From UBA2128 sp964534955 (GTDB taxonomy: Bacteria > Fidelibacterota > Marinisomatia > Marinisomatales > UBA2128): 17,311 nucleotides of DNA. Position 1 is the first letter of the stretch. Every line of letters begins with the position of its first letter. The DNA is taken from NCBI GenBank assembly GCA_964534955.1, contig CAZHRR010000042.1, positions 1-17,311 on the forward strand, written 5' to 3'. This document shows positions 8,101-14,911 of this stretch, piece after piece. Below the pieces are notes generated by a model. That model was not told the DNA's origin. It was given only the letters and a program-made list of their open reading frames with translations, and searched no databases. Made by a program: the position numbers and the translations under genes.

Positions 8101-8282
8101 GAAAAGTACGCACGCTACTCGACAGAAGAGAGGAGACAGGATTCAAGAGTGTGGTTTGGGATGGTAAAGATAATGGTGGGAATACTGCTTCAGCGGGGAT
8201 TTACATTTACGTTCTGAGTGCATGGTCGCGAGAAAGTGAGAAGACGTTTCACAAGACCCTCAAAATGGTCTTCTTGAAATAG
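5184..8282 (+). CDS. secreted S8 (subtilisin-like) serine protease with beta-helix and T9SS C-terminal sorting domain
   Basis: Exported protease of 1032 residues. Residues 1-30 form a signal peptide (hydrophobic VVLAISTLIALIA, then QSYAQ). Residues about 31-150 look like a propeptide. The peptidase S8 domain (about 153-470) has the full triad: D174 in IIDSG, H247 in DGHGT and S409 in GNSASSPHVAG, with the oxyanion asparagine N344 in AGAGN. The usual GTSMA around the serine is GNSAS. A region rich in N, G, V and I repeats (about 490-790) matches a right-handed parallel beta-helix. A fibronectin-III-like stretch follows (about 810-910). From about residue 940 a T9SS type A sorting domain starts with NYPNPFNPTTTIRY and contains YDIMGRKVRTL and ASAGIYIYVL. 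The protein should cross the outer membrane by type IX secretion and lose the sorting domain. AGGAG precedes the ATG at good spacing. Confidence 0.93.
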   Translation: MINTTNQLGKWKVVLAISTLIALIATQSYAQPQQFSLKGKEYRFENGKWYTFFQGEKGDEIIPQRLVVRQKNRGQMETFDFNQLNLTGISLGSSRFLDGYYVLTIDPDQDPFSIASALEASGEFDILLFDAYGKRQCAPNDAEYSTQWNLPQIQMAIAWNISVGNSSVILAIIDSGIDYDHEDLDGNIWVNPAEDINGNGIPDFFAENEGGDLDGQDAPGDVNNKVDDLIGWDFAGNGNDPNDTDGHGTNVAGISSAETNNVVGVAGVAGGWETQKGISLMVLRDGNDIPLHASTAQAIDYAAKEGAKIILTTAEFGADYSDVRNAINLAVNSYDVVVVAGAGNNGGTADPSIVYPAKYSNTIAVGGSDPDDYLYWWSSYGPEMDVVAPGQVTTTAMGGGYETNFPGNSASSPHVAGLAALIRTVDPSLSWTQVRDILRNTADEVPGMGGLDFTDEYGYGRINAREALLASGTQVNSGAVTQNTTWNGTIIVEGDVTVASLYTLTIQSGATVLLNNFCDTEATGDETEKAEIIVNGELTVSGTQSDRVTFKNVIESDVYHWGQIHIRTDGRATIEYADFEDPVHAVHADGADYVSINNCTIKRTHYSALVFEDSDGIISNNEIVNDYTGIYQDGIYVSNSLVTITGNIIMSNYRTGVQILDGAQHVGLIRNVISNNGFNGGVNFWCAEGRLSQIENNTIAHNSGKGIWVYPPSSESLIWFKNNAVVFNSDVGIWNGSNYYSLPVDYNDVYSNSGGNYYNTSPGDHDISVDPEFVAGDPYDYNLLNTSQCIDAGDPLYTDPDGTIADMGAYYYPRPNAPVNLEMTNFSHRHGGRSHSHPKLSWDLNQETDMDEYWCYRKFGNGEWSKVHIQPHSPPTQPTWIDHETTIGSGGFVYYRVTAVNIVPQESDPSEEVKTKSETGGPPSKTLASNIKLPNKYNLDRNYPNPFNPTTTIRYDLPEASYVSVVIYDIMGRKVRTLLDRREETGFKSVVWDGKDNGGNTASAGIYIYVLSAWSRESEKTFHKTLKMVFLK

Positions 8283-8416
8283 CCTTTCCTTACACTCCAG
8301 GATAACGGTAATCCACTCTTTCTGAAGTAAAATGTAATTATGGGAATTTTCGCTTTTTCTTATTTGCTGAGAAAGATGGTAATAGTATCCTTAATTTTTG
8401 CCCAATTGAAATCCTT
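8283..8416. other. intergenic spacer, no distinct feature
   Basis: This 134-nt AT-rich gap separates the protease and lipoprotein genes. TTGCTG at 8369 followed after 16 nt by TATCCT is a weak promoter-like pair for the lipoprotein gene. No clear hairpin plus T-run terminator was found after the protease stop. Confidence 0.25.
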
Positions 8417-10066
8417 GTGAAAAAACTCTATCCATTTGCGATTTTACTCATCCTCGGCTGCGCAGCGGTGGCTCCTCCGCCAGGCGGTCCTGTGGATGAT
8501 ATTCCTCCCACATTGACTGCCGTAGAACCTCCTTCGGGAACAGTGAGAATTTCTCAGGGATTTACGGTTCAGCTCACTTTTTCCGAGCGGTTGAACGAGA
8601 ATACCGATGCGTCTTTCATTCGTGTCCTTCCCGCTCTGCCGGAACCGCCAGATGTGAAGCTGAAGAAGAACGTGCTGGAAGTGACATTCCCCAATGAGTT
8701 GTCCGAGAATCAGACCTATATCCTGACCCTCACGAGGGAAATTAAGGATGAGCACAATGTCCGGCTGGATCAGACTTACCAATTGGCTTTTAGTACGGGA
8801 GATGAGATTTCAGAAGGGAAGATAGCCGGAAAAGTGTACGGTGGAAAAGGTTCGGCTACAGTATATCTCTACAGTCTCAATGAAGAAACTAACGACACTC
8901 TTTTCACAAAATCGCCTAAGTACTATACAGAGACAGACGACTCCGGCGCCTACGCGTTCTCTTATCTTGAGCCCGGAGATTACCGATTGCTGGCGTTTCA
9001 GGGCGGCAGAGCTCCGTCGCCGCTCGTACCCAGCCGGATGCCGTACGGGACGTTTTGGAATGACCCTGTGACCCTCGTCGGCAGCGCCGATACTGTGAAT
9101 TTTGCTGACATCAGAATAGCTCCCGAGATACCTCCCCTGAAGCTGTTGGAAGCCCGGATGGAAACTGGTCACCGCGGCTACGTTCGCTTTACCAATCCTG
9201 TGGATCTCGATGAACAGATGACGATAAGTCTCTCATTGAAACAAGCAGTTGGACAGGAATTAGAGCGAACTCTTTTCCAGTCAGAAGATGATACCCGCCG
9301 GATCTCCTTTTACCTGGCGGATGCTGCCGAAGGAGACTCTCTTGAGCTGTCTGTGGGAGGTGTTAGTGACAGCGTGGGTCAGGTGCTGGAGTGGACTGTT
9401 CGAGAGTTTACCGTTCCTGCAGATACGGAGAGTGTGGTCCAGTTACTGATACCACAGGCATCTAAGGCTGTTAAGGTAACGGTTGCAGAGCCTGTCTTCC
9501 TGCAGTTTTCAGACCCTGTTGTTCTCGAGCCTCAGGACAGCGCCTTAGTGTTACTTGATTCCACCGGCACTGTAGAATCAGCCGATGTGGGATGGGACGA
9601 TCCGGCCAGGGTTACCATCCTTCCGCAGGAGGGATGGCGACCAGATGAGACCTACGAAGTGAGATTGAGAGGTAAGTTTATTTGCAGTCCCAGAGGCGAG
9701 GTACTGAGCGACTCTGCGGTTACGATTTCCGTCCAAGCTGTGGAAGCTCCCGGAACAGGAGCTATCTTCGGCTCTGTATCCGGTTTCTACAGTGCAAACT
9801 CCCTCGTGACTGCTAAATCTGTAGAAAACGTCTCACTTTCTGTTTCAACAGATGTAAATTCCGGCAGTGTTTTTACACTATTGGAACTTCCGGAAGGCCA
9901 TTGGATTATGAATGTATTCCAAGATAAAGACGGAAACGGTCGTTACAGTTTCGGCAAGGCACTACCGTTTCAGACAGCCGAACCGTTCGTTTTTCTGCCA
10001 GACACTGTGGAAGTAAGAACGAATTGGGATACAGAAGGTGTAGAACTCCGTTATCCAGAAAATTAA
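8417..10066 (+). CDS. Ig-like domain (Big_5 type) lipoprotein
   Basis: A 549-residue exported protein. The start is GTG, followed by a lipoprotein signal peptide MKKLYPFAILLILGC with lipobox cysteine C15, so it should be lipid-anchored. A proline-rich linker (APPPGGPVDDIPPT) leads into a bacterial Ig-like domain of the Big_5/SbsA type (about 30-128), with the typical IxLTFSE and TYILTLTREIKD words. Residues about 133-200 resemble a carboxypeptidase-regulatory/CNA-B-like beta-sandwich (GKIAGKVYGG, then SGAYAFSYLEPGDYRLLAF). A similar fold recurs at the C-terminus (about 450-549) with DKDGNGRYSFG. Similar lipoproteins are common in FCB genomes, but the specific role is unknown. It lies 6 nt before the mannose-1-phosphate guanylyltransferase gene and is probably co-transcribed, which may hint at a cell-envelope or glycan setting. 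Confidence 0.8.
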   Translation: MKKLYPFAILLILGCAAVAPPPGGPVDDIPPTLTAVEPPSGTVRISQGFTVQLTFSERLNENTDASFIRVLPALPEPPDVKLKKNVLEVTFPNELSENQTYILTLTREIKDEHNVRLDQTYQLAFSTGDEISEGKIAGKVYGGKGSATVYLYSLNEETNDTLFTKSPKYYTETDDSGAYAFSYLEPGDYRLLAFQGGRAPSPLVPSRMPYGTFWNDPVTLVGSADTVNFADIRIAPEIPPLKLLEARMETGHRGYVRFTNPVDLDEQMTISLSLKQAVGQELERTLFQSEDDTRRISFYLADAAEGDSLELSVGGVSDSVGQVLEWTVREFTVPADTESVVQLLIPQASKAVKVTVAEPVFLQFSDPVVLEPQDSALVLLDSTGTVESADVGWDDPARVTILPQEGWRPDETYEVRLRGKFICSPRGEVLSDSAVTISVQAVEAPGTGAIFGSVSGFYSANSLVTAKSVENVSLSVSTDVNSGSVFTLLELPEGHWIMNVFQDKDGNGRYSFGKALPFQTAEPFVFLPDTVEVRTNWDTEGVELRYPEN

Positions 10067-10072
10067 ATTGAT

Positions 10073-11167
10073 TTGAATCCTCCGAGAAAGAAAAGAAAGA
10101 TTTATGCTGTTATCATGGCTGGCGGCAAGGGAACGCGCTTCTGGCCTTTGAGTCGTAATGCCAGACCGAAGCAGCTTCTGAACATCCTGGGCGATTCCTC
10201 TATGCTTCAGATGACTGTGGACCGCCTTCGCAAAATGTCATTCGTTGAAGGTATCTACATTATTTGTGGTGCAGATCTGAAGCGGAAGATCAGTCGTAAG
10301 CTTGTTGGAATAGAGACACGGAATATCATCGTGGAGCCGTCAGGGAAGAACACGATGCCGCCTATCGGACTTATGGCGGAGCACTTCATGAGAATAGATA
10401 AGGATGCGGTTATGGCTGTTTTCCCGGCTGATCACCTCATCATAGGCCATCGGGCATTTTCCGATGCACTGAAAACTGCTCATGATCTGGCCTCGCAAGA
10501 TGAGACGTTAGTGACAATAGGTGTGGTTCCCTCTTCGCCGCATACAGGTTATGGCTACATCCAGTTCAATAAAAAGAAGGAAATTGTACCTGGCAAAGCT
10601 TATGGTGTAAAAACGTTTGCGGAAAAACCCAATCTCTCTGCTGCGAAGCGGTTTTTGGCGAGTGGTGATTTCCTCTGGAACAGCGGTATGTTCGTCTGGC
10701 GTGCATCAGTTTTTCTGCAAAACGTACAAGACCACATGCCCGAAGATTTTACAGCTCTTGAAGAGATTGGGTATTCCATCCGTACAAAACATTACAAATC
10801 GAGCCTTGAGGATAACTGGAAAAAACTGACTCCGGAATCAGTGGATTATGCCATTCTGGAAAGAGCAAAGAATATTTCAGTTGTTCAGGCTGAATTTCAA
10901 TGGAGCGATATTGGTTCATGGAATGCTTATTTCGAACTTCTGCCGAAAAACGGTAAGGGAAATGTTATCAAAGGCGACGGTATAGTCATTGGCGGGAACA
11001 ACAACCTGGTACATTCCAAAGGCCGCTTTACTGCAGTTGTAGGTGCTGATAACATGGTAGTCATCAATACCAAAGACGCCACACTTGTAGTCCCCCAGGA
11101 TCGTGTCGAAGAGGTGAAGCAGCTCGTTGAGAAACTGCGGAATAAAGGAAGAGAAGAGGTTTTATAG
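10073..11167 (+). CDS. manC: mannose-1-phosphate guanylyltransferase
   Basis: Makes GDP-mannose from mannose 1-phosphate and GTP, the donor for mannose, fucose and related sugars in surface polysaccharides. The 364-residue cytoplasmic protein starts at TTG. It has the nucleotidyltransferase loop GGKGTRFWPLSR (17-28), FPADHLI with a metal-binding Asp, GYGYIQF, FAEKPN (the EKP sugar-phosphate signature), LWNSGMFVW and QWSDIGSW. The length matches the monofunctional type without the C-terminal cupin phosphomannose isomerase domain of longer ManC/AlgA proteins. Its stop overlaps the next gene's GTG by one base, so translational coupling is likely. The closely related ADP-glucose and GlmU enzymes lack this FWPLSR/WSDIGSW combination. 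Confidence 0.93.
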   Translation: MNPPRKKRKIYAVIMAGGKGTRFWPLSRNARPKQLLNILGDSSMLQMTVDRLRKMSFVEGIYIICGADLKRKISRKLVGIETRNIIVEPSGKNTMPPIGLMAEHFMRIDKDAVMAVFPADHLIIGHRAFSDALKTAHDLASQDETLVTIGVVPSSPHTGYGYIQFNKKKEIVPGKAYGVKTFAEKPNLSAAKRFLASGDFLWNSGMFVWRASVFLQNVQDHMPEDFTALEEIGYSIRTKHYKSSLEDNWKKLTPESVDYAILERAKNISVVQAEFQWSDIGSWNAYFELLPKNGKGNVIKGDGIVIGGNNNLVHSKGRFTAVVGADNMVVINTKDATLVVPQDRVEEVKQLVEKLRNKGREEVL

Positions 11168-11454
11168 TGACAGAACAGGATACCTATTCCCAGTTTGAGC
11201 AGTTAGCTGAGCAGATGGGGATTTCGATAGTTGAGGGGAAAGGAGATTTTGAGGGTGGTTTCTGTACACTGAATGGTGACCGCTTTATGGTGTTAAATAG
11301 TCTGAAACCCATGAGCCAGCGATTGAGAATTCTTGCCCGATCCTTTCATGAGTTGGACTTGGATCAGCGCTACGTGATACCTTCACTTCGCGAGTTCATT
11401 TCAGAGCAGGTTTATGTAGTAAGCAGTACCTCTGCACCCTCGGAAATCACTTGA
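11167..11454 (+). CDS. small conserved protein of unknown function linked to manC
   Basis: A 95-residue acidic soluble protein starting with GTG that overlaps the stop of manC by one base. It has no signal peptide or membrane segment. The centre (MGISIVEGKGDFEGGFCTLNG, split by a turn) looks like a beta hairpin followed by NSLKPMSQRLRILARSFHELDL, an amphipathic helix. I have a general impression of small proteins of this type in FCB genomes, but I know no function and propose none. The one-base overlap and codon use like its neighbours support it being a real gene in the manC operon. Confidence 0.7.
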   Translation: MTEQDTYSQFEQLAEQMGISIVEGKGDFEGGFCTLNGDRFMVLNSLKPMSQRLRILARSFHELDLDQRYVIPSLREFISEQVYVVSSTSAPSEIT

Positions 11455-11518
11455 TTTGCCGTGCCATTCTTTTTATACTCGTCCGCTCCGAACCAATACA
11501 ATAATACTCTCCTCAAGT

Positions 11519-11537
11519 CCTCAAGGAATCATTGAGG
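11519..11537 (+). promoter_or_regulatory. small hairpin upstream of the EF-G gene
   Basis: CCTCAA (11519-11524) pairs with TTGAGG (11532-11537) around a 7-nt loop and is followed by GATATTTTT. The T-run suggests a terminator for the manC operon. Its position 24 nt before the EF-G ATG would also allow a leader role. CCTCAAGT and CCTCAAGG repeat directly at 11511 and 11519. Confidence 0.35.
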
Positions 11538-11560
11538 GATATTTTTAGAAAGGATATGTG

Positions 11561-13645
11561 ATGACAACTGTTATTAAATCTGCTGACATTCGAAACTTTT
11601 CTGTTGTTGGACACGGTACATCAGGCAAGACGGTTCTCACCGATGCCATTCTTTACAATGGTGGCGAGATCAACAGGATAGGAAAGACCGAGGATGGCTC
11701 TACCATCTCTGATTACCATCATGATGAAATCTCCCGGGGGATTTCTCTCAGCGCTACGCTGCTCCACTGCAACTGGCTAGAGAAAAAGTTGAATATGATT
11801 GATGTGCCGGGGTTTCTGGATTTTGTTGGTGAAGCAAAAAGCGCTCTCCGTGTCTCTGACTTCGCTGCAGTTGTGATACATGGGGTAACCGGTCCTGAAG
11901 CTGGTACGGACACGGTTTGGGACTTTGCCACCGATTACGACATCCCTCAGATCTTTATCGTCAATATGATGGATAAGGAACATACTAATTTTGACGGTGT
12001 TCTGTCCCAGTTGCAATCGCGTTATTCCAAGCGTGTGTTTCCTTTCACACTTCCCGTGAATCCAGGTCCAGGTTTCAATCAGGTAGCTGATATACTGCGA
12101 AAGGAACTTCTTACCTATTCCGGTGGAGGCAGTGGAAAATTCCAAACTGAAGATCTTCCCGGTGATTGGCAGGATCGCGTGGATCTTCTCCATGAAGAGC
12201 TGATCGAATATATAGCGGAATCGGATGACTCTCTGCTGGAAAAATTCTTTGAGGAAGGGAGCCTCACTGAAGAGGAACTACGGGCGGGGCTGCATGATGC
12301 CATTTTGAATGGGAGTGTAATTCCTGTAGTCTGCACCGCCGCTGACACAAATATTGGCGTTACCCGGCTCATGGATCTGATTGCCAAATACTGTCCATCT
12401 CCGGATGATTTTGTCACTACGAAAGCTTTCAAAGCTGGGACAGAAGAGGAAACTGAAATCAAGGTTTCTGACCCTGAGAGTCTGTTTGTATTCAAGACAA
12501 TCAGTGAGGCACATGTGGGGGAGTTATCTTTCTTCCGAGTCTATTCAGGAGAGGTTAAGCACGGTATGGATATGAAAAATACATCCCGGCAGTCCTCTGA
12601 GCGGTTGGGGCAGCTTTTTATCATGAACGGTAAAAACCGGAAGGAAGTGGGTGTTCTGGGTGCAGGGGACATGGGTGCAGTAGTAAAGCTGAAAAATACA
12701 CATACAGGAGATACACTTTGCAGTGCTAAGATAGACATTGAATTACCCAAAATAGAATTCCCCCTTCCCAATATCCATGAAGCTGTGGTCACAAAGTCCA
12801 AAGGTGACGAAGAGAAAATTGCTACTGGTCTGGCTACCCTTCACGAGGAGGACCCGACCTTTCTCTTCCGCGTTGATTCTGAGCTGAAACAGACCATCAT
12901 TTCCGGCCAGGGAGAGTTGCAAATTGAGGTTGTAGTGTCACGACTGAAACGGAAATTCAACGTAGAAGTTGACCTGGTTGAGCCGAAAGTACCCTACCGT
13001 GAGACAATTAAAGGAAATGGAAACTCAAAGTACCGTCACAAAAAACAGTCGGGTGGAGCAGGACAGTTTGCCGAAGTGTGGATGCGACTTGAGCCAAAAG
13101 GTCGAGGCGAAGGGGTTGAGTTTTCTGAGTCTCTTGTAGGACAGAATGTAGATCGAGTGTTTGTTCCCTCTGTGCACAAGGGCGTGAACGCTGCCTGTGA
13201 AGAAGGTGTCATAGCTGGTTACCGGGTAGTGGATTTAAAAGTCGATTTCTATGATGGCAAACAGCATCCGGTGGATTCCAAGGATATCGCTTTTCAGATA
13301 GCTGGTAAGGGAGCTTTTAAGGAAGCATTTAGGGATGCTAAACCGTGTATGCTTGAGCCTATCTTTGAGATTGAGGTAAAAGTACCGGAGGATCACATGG
13401 GGGACGTTATGGGTGACATTTCCGGCCGCAGAGGCAAGATTCTGGGAATGGACAATGAAGGTGACTACCAGGTCGTGAAGGCGCTTGTACCTCAAGCTAA
13501 CCTGTATCGCTATTCTACGGTTCTTCGATCAGTAACCGGGGGTCGCGGTATGCATCGTGAGAAATTCAGCCACTACGAGGATCTTCCTAAAGAACTTGAG
13601 ACCCGTGTGATAACAGCATCGAAATCGGATGATGATGAAAATTAG
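11561..13645 (+). CDS. fusA: elongation factor G, EFG II type translation GTPase
   Basis: A ribosome-associated GTPase with the complete five-domain EF-G architecture. The G domain has G1 GHGTSGKT, a switch region with RGISLSA instead of RGITI, G3 DVPGF instead of DTPG, and G4 NMMDKE instead of NKMD. Domain II follows (about 300-390), then domain III with GQGELQIEVV, domain IV (about 480-600, with GGAGQFAEVWMRLEP) and domain V with GDVMGDISGRRGKILGM. The start (GKTEDGSTISDY) and the altered G motifs resemble the second EF-G class found in Thermus and others, distinct from the essential canonical EF-G. Such EFG II proteins are often weak GTPases whose role is poorly defined. I prefer the ATG at 11561, because AAAGGA (11549-11554) is then 6 nt upstream. 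A GTG 3 nt earlier is also possible. It stands alone, not beside rpsL, rpsG or tuf. Confidence 0.9.
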   Translation: MTTVIKSADIRNFSVVGHGTSGKTVLTDAILYNGGEINRIGKTEDGSTISDYHHDEISRGISLSATLLHCNWLEKKLNMIDVPGFLDFVGEAKSALRVSDFAAVVIHGVTGPEAGTDTVWDFATDYDIPQIFIVNMMDKEHTNFDGVLSQLQSRYSKRVFPFTLPVNPGPGFNQVADILRKELLTYSGGGSGKFQTEDLPGDWQDRVDLLHEELIEYIAESDDSLLEKFFEEGSLTEEELRAGLHDAILNGSVIPVVCTAADTNIGVTRLMDLIAKYCPSPDDFVTTKAFKAGTEEETEIKVSDPESLFVFKTISEAHVGELSFFRVYSGEVKHGMDMKNTSRQSSERLGQLFIMNGKNRKEVGVLGAGDMGAVVKLKNTHTGDTLCSAKIDIELPKIEFPLPNIHEAVVTKSKGDEEKIATGLATLHEEDPTFLFRVDSELKQTIISGQGELQIEVVVSRLKRKFNVEVDLVEPKVPYRETIKGNGNSKYRHKKQSGGAGQFAEVWMRLEPKGRGEGVEFSESLVGQNVDRVFVPSVHKGVNAACEEGVIAGYRVVDLKVDFYDGKQHPVDSKDIAFQIAGKGAFKEAFRDAKPCMLEPIFEIEVKVPEDHMGDVMGDISGRRGKILGMDNEGDYQVVKALVPQANLYRYSTVLRSVTGGRGMHREKFSHYEDLPKELETRVITASKSDDDEN

Positions 13646-13705
13646 GACTGGTATAGCGGTAACTGGTGAGTGTGGTGACTGGTAGAGTAGTAGTTGGTAG
13701 AGTGG
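13646..13705. repeat. GT-rich low-complexity repeat, left flank of the four-helix-bundle gene
   Basis: The stretch consists of variations on GGTAACTGGTGAGTG, GGTAGAGT and GGTAGT with almost no C. GGTAACTGGTGAGTG at 13658-13672 is a perfect 15-nt inverted match to 14193-14207 on the other side of the gene. It begins right after the EF-G stop and runs up to the ATG of the next gene, so it also serves as that gene's ribosome binding region (GGTAGAGTGGTAG). Confidence 0.75.
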
Positions 13706-13708
13706 TAG

Positions 13709-14140
13709 ATGGCTGATTATCAAGATATTGAAGTAGCTGAAATTGATTTCATCAGCGAACCTGATCGATTTAGATTAGAAGATTTCGAAGTTTATCAACT
13801 TGCACGAGAATTTAGAAAAAGAGTTTACCCCATCATTAAACAGTTACCTGAAGAAGAGAAATACAGTCTAACAAATCAAATGAGAGATGCGATCATTTCT
13901 GTTTCTAATAATATTGCAGAAGCACATGGTCGTTGGCATTATAAAGAATCAATCCAGTTTTGTCGTATCGCTCGTGGTTCAGCTGAAGAAATTATTGATG
14001 ATCTTAATATTTGTATCGATGAAGACTATTATGACAAAAAGCATTGCGAACGTCTTAAAGAAACTGGTTATGAATTAGTGAAAAAAATTAATGGTTATAT
14101 TGCTTATCTCAATAAACAAAATAGTCAAAATAACAAATAA
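13709..14140 (+). CDS. four-helix-bundle protein of the S23 / 23S rRNA intervening-sequence (IVP) family
   Basis: A 143-residue soluble protein. After an acidic extension of about 20 residues the family pattern begins: FEVYQLAREFRKRVY (helix 1), LPEEEKYSLTNQMRDA, then ISVSNNIAEAHGR. The last matches the SIPSNIAEG signature between helices 2 and 3, and later come FCRIARGSAEEIIDDLNIC (helix 3) and a final helix. Family members form pentameric bundles. Some sit in rRNA intervening sequences, and a relative, Avd, serves diversity-generating retroelements, but the function of most is unknown. No rRNA or reverse transcriptase lies in this window. The gene is clearly more AT-rich than EF-G and the HIT gene beside it and has inverted low-complexity repeats on both sides, which suggests it arrived as a small mobile unit. 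The ATG at 13709 is used because of the frame, since no classic ribosome binding site is present. Confidence 0.88.
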   Translation: MADYQDIEVAEIDFISEPDRFRLEDFEVYQLAREFRKRVYPIIKQLPEEEKYSLTNQMRDAIISVSNNIAEAHGRWHYKESIQFCRIARGSAEEIIDDLNICIDEDYYDKKHCERLKETGYELVKKINGYIAYLNKQNSQNNK

Positions 14141-14213
14141 CCTATGATCATTCGCCAACTACCGCTCACCCCTTACGTATGAAACCAGATACCACTCACC
14201 AGTTACCTCTTAC
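14141..14213. repeat. AC-rich low-complexity repeat, right flank of the four-helix-bundle gene
   Basis: This tract is the inverted counterpart of 13646-13705. CACTCACCAGTTACC (14193-14207) is the exact reverse complement of 13658-13672. CTACCGCTCACC (14159-14170) also occurs at 1419-1430. The upstream part of the HIT reading frame (codons for KPDTTHQLPLTR) is written in this repeat. Confidence 0.75.
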
Positions 14214-14691
14214 TAGAATGTGGGCACCATGGAGGATCGAATACATCCGTCAGATGAAAGAGAATGGCTGCATTTTCTGCGAAAAACAACAGAAGGGTGA
14301 TGATCGGGAGATGCTGATTCTAGAGAGAGGTGAGTTCAGCTTTGTACTTATGAACCTTTATCCCTATAATAACGGCCATCTCATGATAGCCCCTTATGAG
14401 CACGTTGATGATTCCCTCTTAATTTCACCAGAGACCAAGTCGGAGATCATGGCATTAACGGATAAATCAATGGTTATTCTCAAGAAATTGATGAATCCTG
14501 ACGGGTTCAACTTTGGAGCAAACTTCGGCTCTTCTGCCGGTGCAGGGATTGAGGAGCACATTCACTATCACCTGGTTCCGAGATGGCAGGGAGACACTAA
14601 CTTCATGCCGATTATGGGACATACAAAAGTTATCGTACATGGCTTGCAGGAGTCATACGACGAATTGAAACCGGAGTTCGATAGGATCTGA
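14179..14691 (+). CDS. HIT family protein (nucleotide hydrolase or AP4A-phosphorylase-like)
   Basis: A cytoplasmic histidine-triad enzyme acting on nucleoside phosphates such as AP4A or adenylated substrates. The HIT motif HIHYHLVPRW puts the triad at H127, H129 and H131. A zinc knuckle CIFC (31-34) together with downstream histidines (H67, H75) matches the zinc-binding bacterial branch of the family. The family start is normally near LWAPWR. Here MWAPWRIEYI begins at residue 14 (ATG at 14218), and the preceding 13 codons lie in the AC-rich repeat. The true start is therefore likely 14218, with the upstream ATG an extension supplied by the repeat. Neither start has a clear ribosome binding site. 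The next gene begins 2 nt after the stop, indicating an operon. Confidence 0.88.
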   Translation: MKPDTTHQLPLTRMWAPWRIEYIRQMKENGCIFCEKQQKGDDREMLILERGEFSFVLMNLYPYNNGHLMIAPYEHVDDSLLISPETKSEIMALTDKSMVILKKLMNPDGFNFGANFGSSAGAGIEEHIHYHLVPRWQGDTNFMPIMGHTKVIVHGLQESYDELKPEFDRI

Positions 14692-14693
14692 TT

Positions 14694-14906
14694 ATGCTCG
14701 AGTTTTCAAAAACCTGGTTACCTTACTTATACCTGTACGGAGCTGGAGGAATCCTGTTCTTGATCGGTATCATATTAACGGTCCGCCACAAGGCATTGAA
14801 TCTATCCCGAAAGCGTCATCGTAAATGGTTTAGAGTCATTATAGTGGGTTTTATCTGGTATGCACTTATTCATGCTGCTGTTATTCTTGCGGCTCTGAGA
14901 GGTTAG
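14694..14906 (+). CDS. small two-helix membrane protein, possible symporter partner
   Basis: Seventy residues with two predicted membrane helices: about 10-29 (LYLYGAGGILFLIGIILTV) and about 46-66 (FRVIIVGFIWYALIHAAVILA). They are joined by a strongly basic loop (RHKALNLSRKRHRKWFR) that should face the cytoplasm, putting both termini outside. The gene begins 2 nt after the HIT stop and ends 5 nt before the symporter start, so the three are translationally linked. Small membrane proteins are known beside some sodium:solute symporters (for example YhdT with PanF, or DUF4212 proteins). This one fits that arrangement, but I do not recognise it as either. Confidence 0.65.
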   Translation: MLEFSKTWLPYLYLYGAGGILFLIGIILTVRHKALNLSRKRHRKWFRVIIVGFIWYALIHAAVILAALRG

Positions 14907-14911
14907 CTGCA

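Noticed and set aside
13709..14140. Diversity-generating retroelement accessory gene (Avd)
   Set aside because: Avd is a distant four-helix-bundle relative, but no reverse transcriptase, template repeat or variable repeat with adenine changes is visible in the window.
13709..14140. 23S rRNA intervening sequence
   Set aside because: The gene lies between EF-G and HIT genes and no rRNA sequence is present on either side.
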